A program made the translations under genes and the position numbers. Shown piece by piece: positions 35,729 through 46,700 of a stretch of DNA of 64,000 bases (within the stretch, counting starts at the first letter, position 1; every line of letters begins with the position of its first letter). The DNA comes from Thiocapsa sp. GTDB lineage: Bacteria; Pseudomonadota; Gammaproteobacteria; Chromatiales; Chromatiaceae. The DNA is taken from assembly GCF_018399035.1 (NCBI RefSeq), contig NZ_CP073760.1, positions 4,650,501-4,714,500 of the forward strand, read 5' to 3'. The notes under the pieces are model-generated. The model worked only from the letters and a program-made list of their open reading frames with translations, did no database searches and was not told the DNA's origin.

Positions 35729-36246
35729 ATGATGCACCAGCCGCCCTTCACCATGACCCCCACAACCATTCGTCTGATCGCCGAGATCAGCGAAAGACTG
35801 GGGCGTCTGTCCTTTCAGATGGAACACCGGTGGAAAGTCTGGTGCATGAGCACCAGCACGACTACTACCGCGCGATCCAAGACAGCACCGCCCAAACCGA
35901 TTCGGCACCCTTCATTGAATTCATGCTCGGGATGATGCGTGCCGCGATCATCGTTTTCACCCCCCAAGTCGCCCCCCGACTGACCCCGCAAGTCATGCGG
36001 CTGTTGCAGGTGAGTCGGGGGCGGATGAGCCGTGATCAGTTACAGGCGGCGCTCGGCTTGAAGGACCGCAAGTCCTTCCGCGACCGCTACTTGCGCCCCG
36101 CGCTTGACGCAGGACTGATCGCCATGACCTTGCCCGATAAGCCCAACAGCCGGCTGCAGCAATACCGGCTCACGGCTGCAACGATCGCTGCTTCGGAGTC
36201 ATTCTTCGTGACGGCAACGCCTCAGCAGCGTGCAGACTCGCCATGA
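35729..36246 (+). pseudogene. Fic-family protein with the catalytic core deleted
   Basis: The N-terminal piece (35729 on) reads MTPTTIRLIAEISERLGRLS, typical of Fic protein starts. A frame change near 35830 leads to VESLVHEHQHDYYRAIQDST, FIEFMLGMMRAAI and then a winged helix (LLQVSRGRMSRDQLQAALGL, RFRDRYLRPALDAGLI-like region, LTAAT). The core with HPFxxGNGR, about 150 residues, is absent, so no AMP transfer is possible. It converges on and overlaps the xre-like remnant at 36222 by 25 bases. Confidence 0.65.
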
Positions 36247-36595
36247 AGATCATCCATATCGCAGTCGAGTGCGCGTGCCAGGCGCGCCAGCAAATCGGCG
36301 GAGGGGTTCGCCTTGCCGTTTTCCACCATCGAGAGCATCTGCCGGGTGGTGCCGGAGGTTTCGGCCAAGGATTGGAGCGTCAGTCCGCGGTATTCACGCC
36401 AGACCTTCAGCGGTGCCTCCCCGCCAACAACCGGTCGACGAATGCCGCCGGGAAGGTGGTCTCCTCGCTCATGGTCGCCTTGGCATCCGCAATGTCTTGG
36501 AGGGTTTCCAGCCGCTCCAGCAAGGTCTCCCACTCATCGATCGGCAACACGGCCAAGGCCGAAACACCGTTCAACTGGATAATCTGTACGCTCAT
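36222..36595 (-). pseudogene. XRE-type regulator or antitoxin, one frameshift
   Basis: Start at 36595: MSVQIIQLNGVSALAVLPID, WETLLERLETLQDIADAKAT and FPAAFVDRLLAG. One G is missing from a G run near 36427. The next frame reads EAPLKVWREYRGLTLQSLAE, TTRQMLSMVENGKANPSADL and LARALDCDMDDLHGESARC. The first part resembles a Phd-like N-terminus and the second a Cro/C1 helix-turn-helix. With the G restored it would be about 124 residues. Probably the antitoxin/regulator next to the deleted fic gene. Confidence 0.65.
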
Positions 36596-36855
36596 TGATA
36601 GACATCTCCGCGTGGTCCGATCTTGCTGCAACGCAACGTGAACATGGCTGCATGTTAAGGGGTTGCCGGCGCATGTAAAGTGCTGTTTAACATGCCGGGT
36701 AGGCGCCAAAGCCGAGAGGAGCAACCAGCAACATGAGATAGCATCTGAGTACCAATGACACGGTTTTATGCATCTCGCTCCGGCCCAAAGTCTCGATACA
36801 ACACCATGAGCCCACAAAAATCACCTTGATCCCGATGAACACGAGAGAACACTGA

Positions 36856-37577
36856 ATGCATGAGCACCCTTGGCGCGATCGCCTACAGGTCTGCCTGATT
36901 TGCGCGCTGACAACGCCGGCCTGGGGCCTGGAACCGCCTGGTGTGCAACTGGCGGCCGTGGAAACCACCGACATCGTCGAGGAGGTCCGGCTCACCGGAA
37001 CCGTGAACGCCCTGCGAAGCTCCCGCTTGTCCACGGCCGTTGCCGGCCTGGTGAACAACGTCGCGGTCGACACCGGCGGGAAGGTCAGTCAAGGCGACCT
37101 GCTGATCGGGCTGGACGATGAGCAGGCGGCGTTCGAGCTTGCCGGGGCCCGTGCCGAAACGGACGAGGCCAGGGCGCGACTGGAGGAGGCCCGTCGCAGG
37201 CTGGAGGAGGCCCGGTCGGTGGGCCGCGGGAATATTGCCGCGACCGAAGTCAGCACCCGGGAAACCGATGTTGCCGCCGCGGAGGCCGCCGTCGCCCGTC
37301 TGGAGGCCGCCGAAGCACACCGACAGGTGGTGTTGCGCCGACACCGCGTGGAGGCCCCTTTCGACGGTGTCGTCAGCGATCGTTCCAGCGAATTGGGCGA
37401 GTGGGTCACGCCGGGAGACACCTTGCTGACGCTCGTGGACACCGACCGCCTGCGGCTGGATTTTCAGGTGCCCCAGGAGGCTTACCGCAGGATCGGCGAA
37501 GGCTCGGAGTTGCTGATCGACGGCGTCGGTCCCGACGGCGACACCATCACGGCCGAGATCGATGCCCTGGTCCCGGA
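36856..37577 (+). pseudogene. Truncated duplicate of the RND adaptor gene (HlyD/MFP)
   Basis: From MHEHPWRDRLQVCLICALTT to IDALVP it matches the intact adaptor at 42709-43788. After the first ~35 codons, which differ, the nucleotide match is nearly exact up to gatgccctggtcccgg (three differences noticed). At about 37577 it breaks into the 3' region of a transposase gene on the opposite strand. The C-terminal third is missing and no pump gene follows. The pattern (diverged start, near-identical middle) suggests gene conversion from the intact copy. Confidence 0.85.
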
Positions 37578-38360
37578 CACTGCCGAGGCGCTCACCGTAT
37601 TTGCGGGGTCGTCCGGCGCGTCCCGGCACGGCCACCGGCAGGTCATGGAGCACCGCGTTCACGCGCAGACGCGAGAGCAGATGGGCACGGGAGCCGAGCG
37701 CTTGGCGCAAGGGCTTGAGCAAGCCGTTGTTGCCGAACCAGCTGTCGGTGACCCCGGGATCGGCGCCCGCGCAAAGATCCCGGCGAAGCTCTGGATCAGG
37801 CGCACGGCTTGGGTGAACTTGGTCTCGAAGGTGAGCGCCCGACCGCGGATGCGCACGCAGCGCAGCGCCAGGGTCGCCTTGCGCAGGTAAAAGGCGAAGG
37901 CCAACGGCAGGCAACACCAGCGCCCGTGAATGACCTTCAGCAGTCCGACCGTGACGATGGTCTGCGCCCACGGAAAAGCGCTTTGATTGGTCTTGGCGGC
38001 ATGGTCGAAGCTGCGCTGACAGGCAAACACCTTGGTGCCGGTCTTCGGATTGATCGAGTCGTCCAACACCACCAGCAGGCGCCCGTCGGTGAGGGGGTCG
38101 GGGATTGCCCGCCAGAGCACCGCCCAGATCCGCGTCCACGGCAGCTTCACCGAGGCCATGAAGGTGTAGTACTTCGCCTCGCCGATCACCACGCCGAAGA
38201 GCGTGGCGATGGTGCGCAGCAGGTTGGAGGTACGCGAGGCGGTGATCGGCAACAGGATCGCCTGCAGCGTGAGAATGAACCAGCGGGCGCGTTCTCGGCC
38301 GTGGTCGGAGTTCGGAAAAAGGCCCTGGAATTGAATGGCGAGTGCGGGTAGGATCGGCAT
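37577..38360 (-). pseudogene. Broken DDE transposase fused to the hlyD fragment
   Basis: Start 38360: MPILPALAIQFQGLFPNSDH. A DDE-type centre includes LLVVLDDSINPKTGTKVFAC and QRSFDHAAKTNQSAFPWAQT, then LPLAFAFYLRKATLALR. A frameshift near 37755 moves from FARAPIPG to VTDSWFGNNGLLKPLRQALG and SRLRVNAVLHDLPVAVPGRA (third catalytic region expected beyond). The gene stops abruptly at the junction with hlyD. I place it with IS701/IS4-type transposases. Upstream (38361-38600) is a less GC-rich non-coding stretch. Confidence 0.65.
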
Positions 38361-38600
38361 CGAATGCGGCTCGTATTTGGCGTCTAATCATTGGCTTAGG
38401 CACCTTTCATTATACGCTTGCGCGAGCCTGCATTCATCTTCAACTGCTTGTTTATTCACCGAATCGTCCGCGTTTTTCACACTCGTTCGGTCATCGTGGC
38501 AGCCTGGATTTCATCAATAAGCTTTCACTAATATGCGCGCATATTCGTGGTTGCTTATATTATGATATGGCTGCATGAAAGTGAGAAACTTCAGTCAAGT

Positions 38601-38861
38601 TTAAGCCGGCACAAGTTTGGCCTGCTCGAACAGGTCCGCGAGGGCCTGTTGCAACCGGCCCATGGCGGTGGCGATGGGCCGGTTGGGTGCCTTCGGGCAG
38701 CCGTCGAACAACTGGGACAAGCCCGGCCGCAGGATGCGGCTGTGGACCTTGGTGAAGAACAGGGCCACCCGCAGTCCCTGATCGGTGACCCGGTAGCGAT
38801 GGCTTTGCGGGATGCGTTCGATGAGGCCATGCAGCCGGAGTCGGCGCAGATCGTAGGTCAT
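38601..38861 (-). pseudogene. C-terminal winged-helix fragment
   Basis: MTYDLRRLRLHGLIERIPQS, RYRVTDQGLRVALFFTKVHS and ILRPGLSQLFDG form a winged helix common at the C-terminus of larger proteins often seen beside mobile elements. The N-terminal part is absent, and the function of the family is unknown to me. Confidence 0.45.
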
Positions 38862-38869
38862 CCGCCCGC

Positions 38870-39302
38870 TGGAGTAGCCAAGCGTCCGGGATCGGGGCGG
38901 AGAGGACGCGGTCCTGCATGGCGCTCCAGAAACCGGGTTGGTTCATGCCCTTGTCGTCCAACGGCTCGCCGCGTGCGCGCAGGGACTGGTCGCAAAAGCC
39001 GTAGAAGGTTCGGGCGTGGATCTTCGGGCCGACCTCGAAGGTCTGGCAGAAGAAGTCTTCGACCAAGGTGCGTCGAGCGGGATCGGGTTCGCCGGGGCCG
39101 AGGATCCGTTCGATCCGCCGGGCCAGTCCGTCGGTGGGGGCGGCATCAAGGATGCGACTTTGGTCCAGGCCGGCCGCGTTGAGATTGCGGACGCGGTAGT
39201 CGGGGCCGAGTTGCGCCTCGAGCAGCGCCAGCGTCTCGAACTCTCCCGAATGTGCGCCCGCGAGCGCCAAGGGGCTGATGTCGGAAGGGATTATTCTGGC
39301 CA
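38870..39302 (-). pseudogene. Remnant of a NERD/helicase-type protein
   Basis: Start 39302: MARIIPSDISPLALAGAHSG, EFETLALLEAQLGPDYRV, the usual beginning of NERD-domain helicases. The following VEDFFCQTFEVGPKIHARTF may be the next conserved segment. After that, similarity is lost and the frame runs into the winged-helix fragment at 38861. Probably several deletions. Assignment rests mainly on the first 35 residues. Confidence 0.35.
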
Positions 39303-39852
39303 TGAGCGTCCGTTCTCGATGGTGGGGATCAGCGTTTGCCGATGCCGACGCCGACGCCGCGTCCGACCTAATAGCGACCGGCTGGGCGCTCGGCCTCGTC
39401 CTTGGCTGCTTCGGGTCCGGCGGCGGCCCGGACGACCTTGCTGCGCGTGCTCCGACCGTCGTGATGGGTGGTGTCGCTGATTTGAGCGCCGTAGGTGTCC
39501 ATCGTCGGGGACGTTCTCCATGAAATCGCAAGGACGTGTTCGAGTGTAGACGCCGTGCGGTTTGCGTGAATTGATGAGCGTCATGGTTTGCGACGGAGGT
39601 GCCGCCCCTAGCGGGCGAGTGCGCGCAGCGAGAAATGCTCGATGCTGCGTGCCCCGACGGGGTCTGAAAGGACCGGGAGGATGCCGCGGTATCTCGAGGG
39701 GCGGAACGACGAGGCCGTGGGGCGGCGACGGATGCCGTTCTTATCTTCGCGGGCGATTCCCTGTATTCTGCCTCGAAGCATTGGTTACTCTGGCACCTTC
39801 TATGTGCACTTGCTCCCGAAGGCCTTTCCGCCGCTCAAGGATTCCGGTTCCG

Positions 39853-41628
39853 ATGACGGTCTCCCTGATTCTGCTATGGCTATGGGTTGCGCCGCTCTTC
39901 GCCGCGCCCCAGGCCATCGAGCCCCTGGCCAATCCGCTTCGCCCCCCGGATACGTCGAGTCCGCAGGCGACTGCACAGAGCCTGATCGTCAACCTTGAGG
40001 ACGCCTACAAGATCGCGGAGGATCCAGGGACATCCCGGGAAGAGACCCTCGAACCGCTGCGCCGCGCTTGGCGTACGCTTGATCTGAGCGGCGTGCCGGC
40101 GGAGTTTGCCGCGGACATCGGCCTCGAGGCGGCCTTGCTGCTGAAGGAGACCATCGACCGCGTGGGTTTGCCGCCCTACGAGGAGATCCCGGACGCCAGG
40201 CGCGTGGAAATCGACGGGATCTCGAAATGGCGCATCCCTTACACCGAGATCACCATCGCACAGGTCCAGGAAGGGCCTCGGACCGGCGAGTGGCTGTTCA
40301 GCCCCTCGACGGTGGAGCGTGCGGAGTCGTTCTACGAACGGGTCTCCGATCTGCCATATCGTGCAGAGGCGACGCCCGGACTCTACTACGCCTACAGCCT
40401 CACCCCGGGACCCGGTTTGAGCCTGTCCTGGAACGCGGGCCTGCCAGCTTGGTTGGGGCAACAGGTCTTGGGGCAGACGGCGTGGCAGTGGATCGCCGCA
40501 GTCGTTGTGCTCATGGCTGGTTTTGCGTTGGGCGTGGTCGGCTATCGCGCCGGACGGCGAACCGATAAGCGTCGTCGAGAGCACGATCAGATCTCGCGAA
40601 GGGGAGCCATCCTGGCCCTCTTGTTCGGGGTCGTCCTGGTGCAGGGTGTCAAGCATTTCATCAACGAGATCGTCAACTTCACCGGCCACATGCTGATCCT
40701 GAACAAGCAATTGTTCGTGATCCTGGAATACACGCTGCTCGGCTGGCTCGCGGTCTTGATCCTGACGCAGATCCCGGAGGTCGTGATTCGCTCGCGGCGC
40801 TTGCGTCCACGGGGCATCGACAGCCAACTTCTCCGGCTCGGGTTCAAGCTACTGGCGTTCGTGGCGATCGCGGCATTGGTGGTGGACGGGGCGCAGCGCA
40901 TCGGCCTGCCTGCGTATTCGGTCATCACCGGTCTCGGCGTCGGCGGTCTGGCGGTTGCCCTGGCCGCTCGCGAGACGCTGGCGAATCTCCTCGGCTCGCT
41001 GGCGATCATGCTCGATCGACCCTTCCGGATCGGCGACTGGATCAAGATGAACGACAACGAAGGAACGGTCGAAGACATCGGCTTTCGAAGCACCCGGATT
41101 CGTACCTTTTACGATTCGCTGCTCTCGGTGCCTAATTCGGTCACGGTCAATGCGGCGATCGACAACATGGGTGAGCGGACCTATCGCCGTGTCACGACGA
41201 AGCTGAATATTCGGTACGACACCGGGCCGGAGCGAATCGAGGCCTTTCTCGAGGGTATCAAAGAGATCATTAAGGCCAACCCGACCACACGTAAAGACTA
41301 CTTTCACGTCGTCATGCACGACTTCGGCCCTCATGGGCTCGACGTCTTGCTGTACTTTTTTCTACAGGTCCCGGACTGGTCCGCAGAGCTTGTCGAGAGG
41401 CAACGCGTGTTCCTCGAGATCATGCGGCTCGCGGATCGATTGGGCGTGGAATTCGCATTTCCGACTCAGACGATCGAGGTCGAGACCATGCCGGGACAGC
41501 CGCATCAAGCGCGACCCGTGCAGAAGCCGACAGAGCTCTCGGCAGTCGCGCGTGACTTCGGCGCAAACGGCAGCGCCGCCCGCCCGCGCGGCTTGGGACT
41601 CTTTACGCCTCCGTGCGAGGAGCGCTGA
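39853..41628 (+). CDS. MscS-family mechanosensitive channel with large periplasmic domain
   Basis: A 591-residue protein from ATG 39853 (MTVSLILLWLWVAPLFAAPQ, a signal peptide). A periplasmic region of about 190 residues follows, then four to five transmembrane helices (about 210-230, 255-272, 290-310, 335-350). The pore helix is VITGLGVGGLAVALAARETL (about 355-374), and the beta domain has IMLDRPFRIGDWIKMNDNEG, TVEDIGFRSTRIRTF and VPNSVTVNAAIDN. It opens on osmotic downshock to release solutes. The C-terminal tail after VETMPGQ is unusual and rich in Pro/Arg. An in-frame extension upstream lacks similarity and was not used. Confidence 0.9.
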   Translation: MTVSLILLWLWVAPLFAAPQAIEPLANPLRPPDTSSPQATAQSLIVNLEDAYKIAEDPGTSREETLEPLRRAWRTLDLSGVPAEFAADIGLEAALLLKETIDRVGLPPYEEIPDARRVEIDGISKWRIPYTEITIAQVQEGPRTGEWLFSPSTVERAESFYERVSDLPYRAEATPGLYYAYSLTPGPGLSLSWNAGLPAWLGQQVLGQTAWQWIAAVVVLMAGFALGVVGYRAGRRTDKRRREHDQISRRGAILALLFGVVLVQGVKHFINEIVNFTGHMLILNKQLFVILEYTLLGWLAVLILTQIPEVVIRSRRLRPRGIDSQLLRLGFKLLAFVAIAALVVDGAQRIGLPAYSVITGLGVGGLAVALAARETLANLLGSLAIMLDRPFRIGDWIKMNDNEGTVEDIGFRSTRIRTFYDSLLSVPNSVTVNAAIDNMGERTYRRVTTKLNIRYDTGPERIEAFLEGIKEIIKANPTTRKDYFHVVMHDFGPHGLDVLLYFFLQVPDWSAELVERQRVFLEIMRLADRLGVEFAFPTQTIEVETMPGQPHQARPVQKPTELSAVARDFGANGSAARPRGLGLFTPPCEER

Positions 41629-41990
41629 GCATCTCGTTCAGCGGTGGCATGGAGGCCATGGTCGGGGCGACTGGACAAGTGCTTCTGCGCTCGGGGACGA
41701 TGTAGCGGCGCGAGGAACCATCCCGAGCGGGTCCGCCTTCGGTATCGATCAAAGCTGACGCCGGCGGCTCGGTCACAGTGACATTCCAGCCCGTCCTCCA
41801 ACTCTCCGAGTGCGGCTCCGTCGGCATGTCCGCCCGGGAAGACGGGTCATGCTTTCGGGCTCGACGAGATGATAAAGCCGAGCCAGACCGGTCCCCGGAG
41901 CCGATTGAAGGCCGAATCGGCGGGTCATTTGCGATGACCGGCAGGCATGCCTATATTGACGGTGTTGATTTCAATATCGAGCGTCTCTCC
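41629..41990. other. Intergenic stretch before vapB
   Basis: About 360 bases with no recognisable gene. An open frame on the minus strand (41603-41827) lacks any familiar motif. A vapB promoter is expected near the end. Confidence 0.4.
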
Positions 41991-42230
41991 ATGCCTCTGC
42001 AAATTGCCAATCCTGCCGTCGTCGGCAAGGTCGAGCGGCTCGCCCGAGTGACCGGTTTGAGTAAGACGGCTGCCGTGGAGCGCGCGGTCGATCAACTGCT
42101 GCGAGAGCTCGATGGGGCCGCCGAGCCAGCCGCCTGCATGCGTGCGCTGCTGGCGCAGCTCGATCGCATCCCGGACCGAGCGGACGCCTTCGATCCTCTC
42201 CCTTGGGACGAGGCGGGACTCCCCGAATGA
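41991..42230 (+). CDS. vapB: VapB-type antitoxin
   Basis: A 79-residue protein: MPLQIANPAVVGKVERLARV, TGLSKTAAVERAVDQLLREL then an acidic tail DALPWDEAGLPE-like (ADAFDPLPWDEAGLPE). The N-terminal half is a ribbon-helix-helix of the Rv0623 type, the tail binds the PIN toxin. Its stop overlaps the vapC start in ATGA. It binds and silences VapC and represses the operon. Confidence 0.88.
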   Translation: MPLQIANPAVVGKVERLARVTGLSKTAAVERAVDQLLRELDGAAEPAACMRALLAQLDRIPDRADAFDPLPWDEAGLPE

Positions 42231-42634
42231 TCGTCATCGACACCTCGGCGCTGGTGGCGATCGTCTTCGGGGAGCCGGAACGCGAGGCATTCGTCGACAT
42301 CATCCAGAAAGCGCCGCGCGCACTGATCAGTACCCCGACCGCGTTGGAAGCCCGCATGGTCGTGCATGGCCGAAGGGGCGAGCGCGCGGTTGTGCTGTTG
42401 GATGATCTGCTGCGCCTGCCGATGTTCGAGTTGGTGGCGCCGGGCGAAGCCGAGCTGCAAGCCGCGTTCGCGGCCTTTGTCGCCTATGGTCGGGGCAGTG
42501 GTCACCCGGCCGGCTTGAACTACGGCGACCTATTCAGTTACGCGCTTGCCAAGGCCCGTGGACTTTCGCTGCTGTTCAAAGGCGAGGGTTTCTCGCAGAC
42601 CGATATCCTTCCTGTTTGGCGACCCGCGTCTTGA
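42227..42634 (+). CDS. vapC: VapC PIN-domain ribonuclease toxin
   Basis: A 135-residue PIN protein, complete. Catalytic acids: Asp in MIVIDTSALVAIVFGE, Glu in TPTALEARMVV, Asp in NYGDLFSYALAKA, and the late LLFKGEGFSQTDI with a final acidic site. Rv0624/VapC30-like by sequence style. Cuts RNA (tRNA or rRNA) when free of VapB. It is the only toxin in the window that looks intact. Confidence 0.9.
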   Translation: MIVIDTSALVAIVFGEPEREAFVDIIQKAPRALISTPTALEARMVVHGRRGERAVVLLDDLLRLPMFELVAPGEAELQAAFAAFVAYGRGSGHPAGLNYGDLFSYALAKARGLSLLFKGEGFSQTDILPVWRPAS

Positions 42635-42708
42635 CATTCGATATCTCGGTACAGCGTCACGAGGCCGAAGACATCGCCTTGATCCCGATGAAAACGAGAG
42701 GACACTGA

Positions 42709-43788
42709 ATGCGTCACCGCCCTTGGCGCAATTGCCTGCAGATCTGCCTGATCTGCGCGCTGACCCCGCCCGCGTGGGGTCAAGAGCCGCCCGGTGTGCA
42801 ACTGGCGAATGTTGAAACCACCGAGATCGTCGAGGAGGTCCGTCTCACCGGGACCGTGAACGCCCTGCGAAGCTCCCGCTTGTCCACGGCCGTTGCCGGC
42901 CTGGTGAACAAAGTCGCGGTCGACACCGGCGGGAAGGTCAGTCAAGGCGACCTGCTGATCGGGCTGGACGATGAGCAGGCGGCGTTCGAGCTTGCCGGGG
43001 CCCGTGCCGAAACGGACGAGGCCAGGGCGCGGCTGGAGGAGGCCCGTCGCAGGCTGGAGGAGGCCCGGTCGGTGGGCCGCGGGAATATTGCCGCGACCGA
43101 AGTCAGCACCCGGGAAACCGATGTTGCCGCCGCGGAGGCCGCCGTCGCCCGTCTGGAGGCCGCCGAAGCACACCGACAGGTGGTGTTGCGCCGACACCGC
43201 GTGGAGGCCCCTTTCGACGGTGTCGTCAGCGATCGTTCCAGCGAATTGGGCGAGTGGGTCACGCCGGGAGACACCTTGCTGACGCTCGTGGACACCGACC
43301 GCCTGCGGCTGGATTTTCAGGTGCCCCAGGAGGCTTACCGCAGGATCGGCGACGGCTCGGAGTTGCTGATCGACGGCGTCGGTCCCGACGGCGACACCAT
43401 CACGGCCGAGATCGATGCCCTGGTCCCGGTCGGCGAATCGCAATCCCGAACCTTCCTGCTGCGCGCGATCGCGCCCGACGGCTTTGCCGCCCTTCCCGGA
43501 ATGGCCGTCGAGGCGGTGCTGCGGGTCTCGGTGGGGGAGAGCGGGTTGACGGTCTCCCGCGATGCGATCAACCGCTACCCGGACGGTCGCGTCACCGTCT
43601 GGATTGCCGCACCGATCGACGGGGAGCTTTACGCGGTCCGGGAGAAGCGCGTCACCACCGGCATCGGCTTCCGCGATCGCGTCGTCATTGTCGAAGGCTT
43701 GCAAGGCCATGAGCAGGTCGTCGTCCGAGGCAACGAGTCCCTGGATGACGGCATGAAGGTGCGCATCGCCGAGCGGACGGCGCGCTGA
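42709..43788 (+). CDS. RND efflux adaptor (membrane fusion protein, HlyD/AcrA type)
   Basis: A 359-residue protein. Signal segment MRHRPWRNCLQICLICALTP..AWG; barrel and lipoyl parts VEEVRLTGTVNALRSSRLST, VNKVAVDTGGKVSQGDLLIG; alpha-helical hairpin AETDEARARLEEARRRLEEA; second lipoyl HRVEAPFDGVVSDRSSELGE; membrane-proximal GIGFRDRVVIVEGLQGHEQV. It bridges the inner-membrane pump and an outer channel. The stop overlaps the start of the pump gene (TGATG). A near-identical truncated duplicate lies at 36856-37577. No TolC-like gene in the window. Confidence 0.92.
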   Translation: MRHRPWRNCLQICLICALTPPAWGQEPPGVQLANVETTEIVEEVRLTGTVNALRSSRLSTAVAGLVNKVAVDTGGKVSQGDLLIGLDDEQAAFELAGARAETDEARARLEEARRRLEEARSVGRGNIAATEVSTRETDVAAAEAAVARLEAAEAHRQVVLRRHRVEAPFDGVVSDRSSELGEWVTPGDTLLTLVDTDRLRLDFQVPQEAYRRIGDGSELLIDGVGPDGDTITAEIDALVPVGESQSRTFLLRAIAPDGFAALPGMAVEAVLRVSVGESGLTVSRDAINRYPDGRVTVWIAAPIDGELYAVREKRVTTGIGFRDRVVIVEGLQGHEQVVVRGNESLDDGMKVRIAERTAR

Positions 43789-46700
43789 TGTTCGCCGGCA
43801 TCATCCGTCACGGCACCCTGGTGGCCGTGATCACCCTGATCCTGGCGATCCTGGGCACCGCCGCGGCCTTGCGCATTCCGGTCCAGATGATCCCCGATCT
43901 GGAAACCCGCACGGTGACGGTCGAGACCCGATGGCCGGGGGCGACCCCGCAGGACATCGAAAAGGAGATCCTCATCGAGCAGGAGCGCTACCTGCGCAAT
44001 GTCCCCAATCTGACCCGAATGATCTCTTCCGCGTCCTTCGGCGCATCGGAGATCGAGCTGGAATTCCCGTTCGGTGTCGATATCACCGAGGCCCTGATCC
44101 AGATCAACAACGCCCTCAGCCAGGTGTCCGATTATCCCCGCAATGTGGACGAGCCGCGCATCGTCGCGGCGTCCTTCTCCGCCAATGCCTTCATGTACTT
44201 TCGGATCTCCACCCTGATCGGCAACCCCCGCGAGTTGGACATCGACCTGATGCGGGACTTTGTCGAAGACCGGGTGCGGCCGCGCATGGAGGGCGTGCCG
44301 GGTGTCTCCGAGGTCACGGTCGGGGGCGGTGCCGAGCGTCAGGTCCAGATCACCGTGGACGAGCTGAAGCTGGCCCAGCGCGGACTGAGCCTGCTGGACC
44401 TGCGGGACGCCATCACGGCCCGGAATCGCGATATGTCCGGCGGCGAGATCGATTCGGGTAAGCGCAGTTATCTACTGCGGACCCTGGGACGGTTCGAGGA
44501 CCTGGAGGAGCTGGAGCAACTGGTGGTCTCGCGCACCGGCGACAGCCTGGTCAGGCTGTCCGACGTGGCCAGTGTGCGCCAGGATCACTCCCGGATTCGC
44601 GCGCTGTCGTTCGTCAACGGCCAGCGGGTGCTGGGGTTGCAGGTCAGGCGGGAGACCGGCTCCAACGTCATCGACATCAAGCGGGCCATGTTGAAGGAAG
44701 TGGACGCCATCAATCGCGAGGTGCTGGAGCCCGCCGGGTTGCGGCTTGACCTGACCTCGGACGATGCCCGGTACGTGGAGGCGTCGGTGGCCAACGTCTG
44801 GACCAATCTGGCGATCGGTGCGGTGTTTGCGTCCCTGGTGTTGTTTCTGTTCCTGCGCTCGTCGCGGGCCACGCTGGTCGCGGTGATCGGCATTCCCTTG
44901 TGCACCATCGCGGCATTCATGGGCCTGCTGATCGCCGGGCGCACCATCAACGTCATCTCGTTGGCCGGGATCGCGTTCGCGATCGGGATGACCGTGGACA
45001 ACAGCATCGTGGTGCTGGAGAACATCGAGCGCCATCGCCGTCTGGGGCTGAATCGGTTCGACTCCGCGCTCAAGGGTGTCCAGGAAGTCTGGCCGGCGGT
45101 GCTCGCATCCACCATGACCACGATCCTGGTGTTCCTGCCCATTTTGTTCATCGAGGAGGAAGCGGGACAGCTTTACTCCGATGTCGCCATTGCGATCTCC
45201 GCAGCCATTCTGGCCTCCATGCTGGTGGCGGTCACGTTGGTTCCCACCCTCAGTGCACGGATGGGCTTCGGTGTGCGCGAAACCGTCGCGGACGGATCCG
45301 GCAATGCGCCTTTCGGAGGTCGGGCCGGCGGCTGGGCCGGGGGCATCGTGGGTGTCGTGCGCTGGCTGGTCGGCAGTGGCGTGCGACGGGTGCTCACCAT
45401 CCTGATCACGGTTGCACTGAGCCTCTGGATCATCCTGACGCTGACACCCCCTGCCGAATATCTGCCGGAGGGCGAAGAGCCGAAGACCTTCGCCTCCATG
45501 AACGCGCCACCCGGCTACAACCTGTCGGAGATGGAGGTCATCGCCAAACAGATCGAAGGCCATTTCCTGCCGCACGTGGGCGCCGCGAGCGACGCCTTTG
45601 ATGCCGGCGAGGTCTCGGTGCCGCCGATCGCCTTCCTGAACATGCAGGTCAGCCCCACGAACGTGCGCATCATCGCCGAGACCGTCGATCCGCTGCACAT
45701 CGAGCCCTTGATGGACGAGATCACCGGGTTCTACGAGCAGTTTCCGGGCATGCGTTCATTTGCGGCCAAGGGATCCATCATCTCCAGCAACGACGGCGGG
45801 ACCCGCAGCATCAACCTGGATATCTCCGGCCCGGATCTGGTGTCCATCTACCGCGCGGCCAACGCCGCCTACGAACGTGCCCGGGAGATCTTCGACAACC
45901 CGCGCATCCAGACCCAACCGCGCACGCTGTCGCTGGCTCAGCCCTTGATCCAGGTGCGCCCGGACTGGAATCGGGCCGCCGAGCTGGGTCTGGACACCGA
46001 GGCGATCGGCTTCACCATCGCCTCCCTGACCGAAGGGGCGTACCTCGACGATTTCTTCCTCGACGACGACAAGATCGATATCTATCTGTACGGGAGCCAG
46101 GGCCGGGAGCCTCGCCTGGACGAGCTGCCCAACGTGATGATCCACACGCCAGGGGGCGCCACCCTACCGCTGTCCGGCCTGGCCACCATCGAGGAGGCCG
46201 TGGATGCCGGCACCGTACGTCGGGTGGACGGTCGCCGAACCGTTACCCTGAATGTGATTCCGCCGGACGACGTGCCTCTGGAAACGGGTGTCGAGCGGGT
46301 AAAGGTGGAGCTGCTGGACGCCATGCGCAGCAGTGGCGAGCTGCCGTCGGACGTGAGCGTGGAGATCTCCGGGGCCAGTGACCAGCTCGACGCCACCCGC
46401 GACGCCTTGAGCGGCAACTTCCTGATTGCCTTGCTCATCATCTATCTGGTGCTGGTGGCGATCTTTGCGCATTGGGGCTTCCCGCTGCTGATATGACCGC
46501 CATTCCATTGGGCATCGCCGGCGGCATTGTCGGGTTGGCGCTGCTGAACCTAGTCGGCGGCTTATTGCCGATGATCGGCCTGATGCCGCTGAGCCAGCCC
46601 TTCGACATGATCACCATGCTGGGCTTCCTCATCCTGATGGGGACGGTCGTGAACAATCCGATCCTGGTCGTCGACCAGGCACGTCGGAATCTCAGCCAAG

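Noticed and set aside
42538..43710. 390-residue minus-strand open frame, and the similar one at 36883-38403
   Set aside because: Antisense to the hlyD copies; only the transposase part at 37577-38360 has real motifs.
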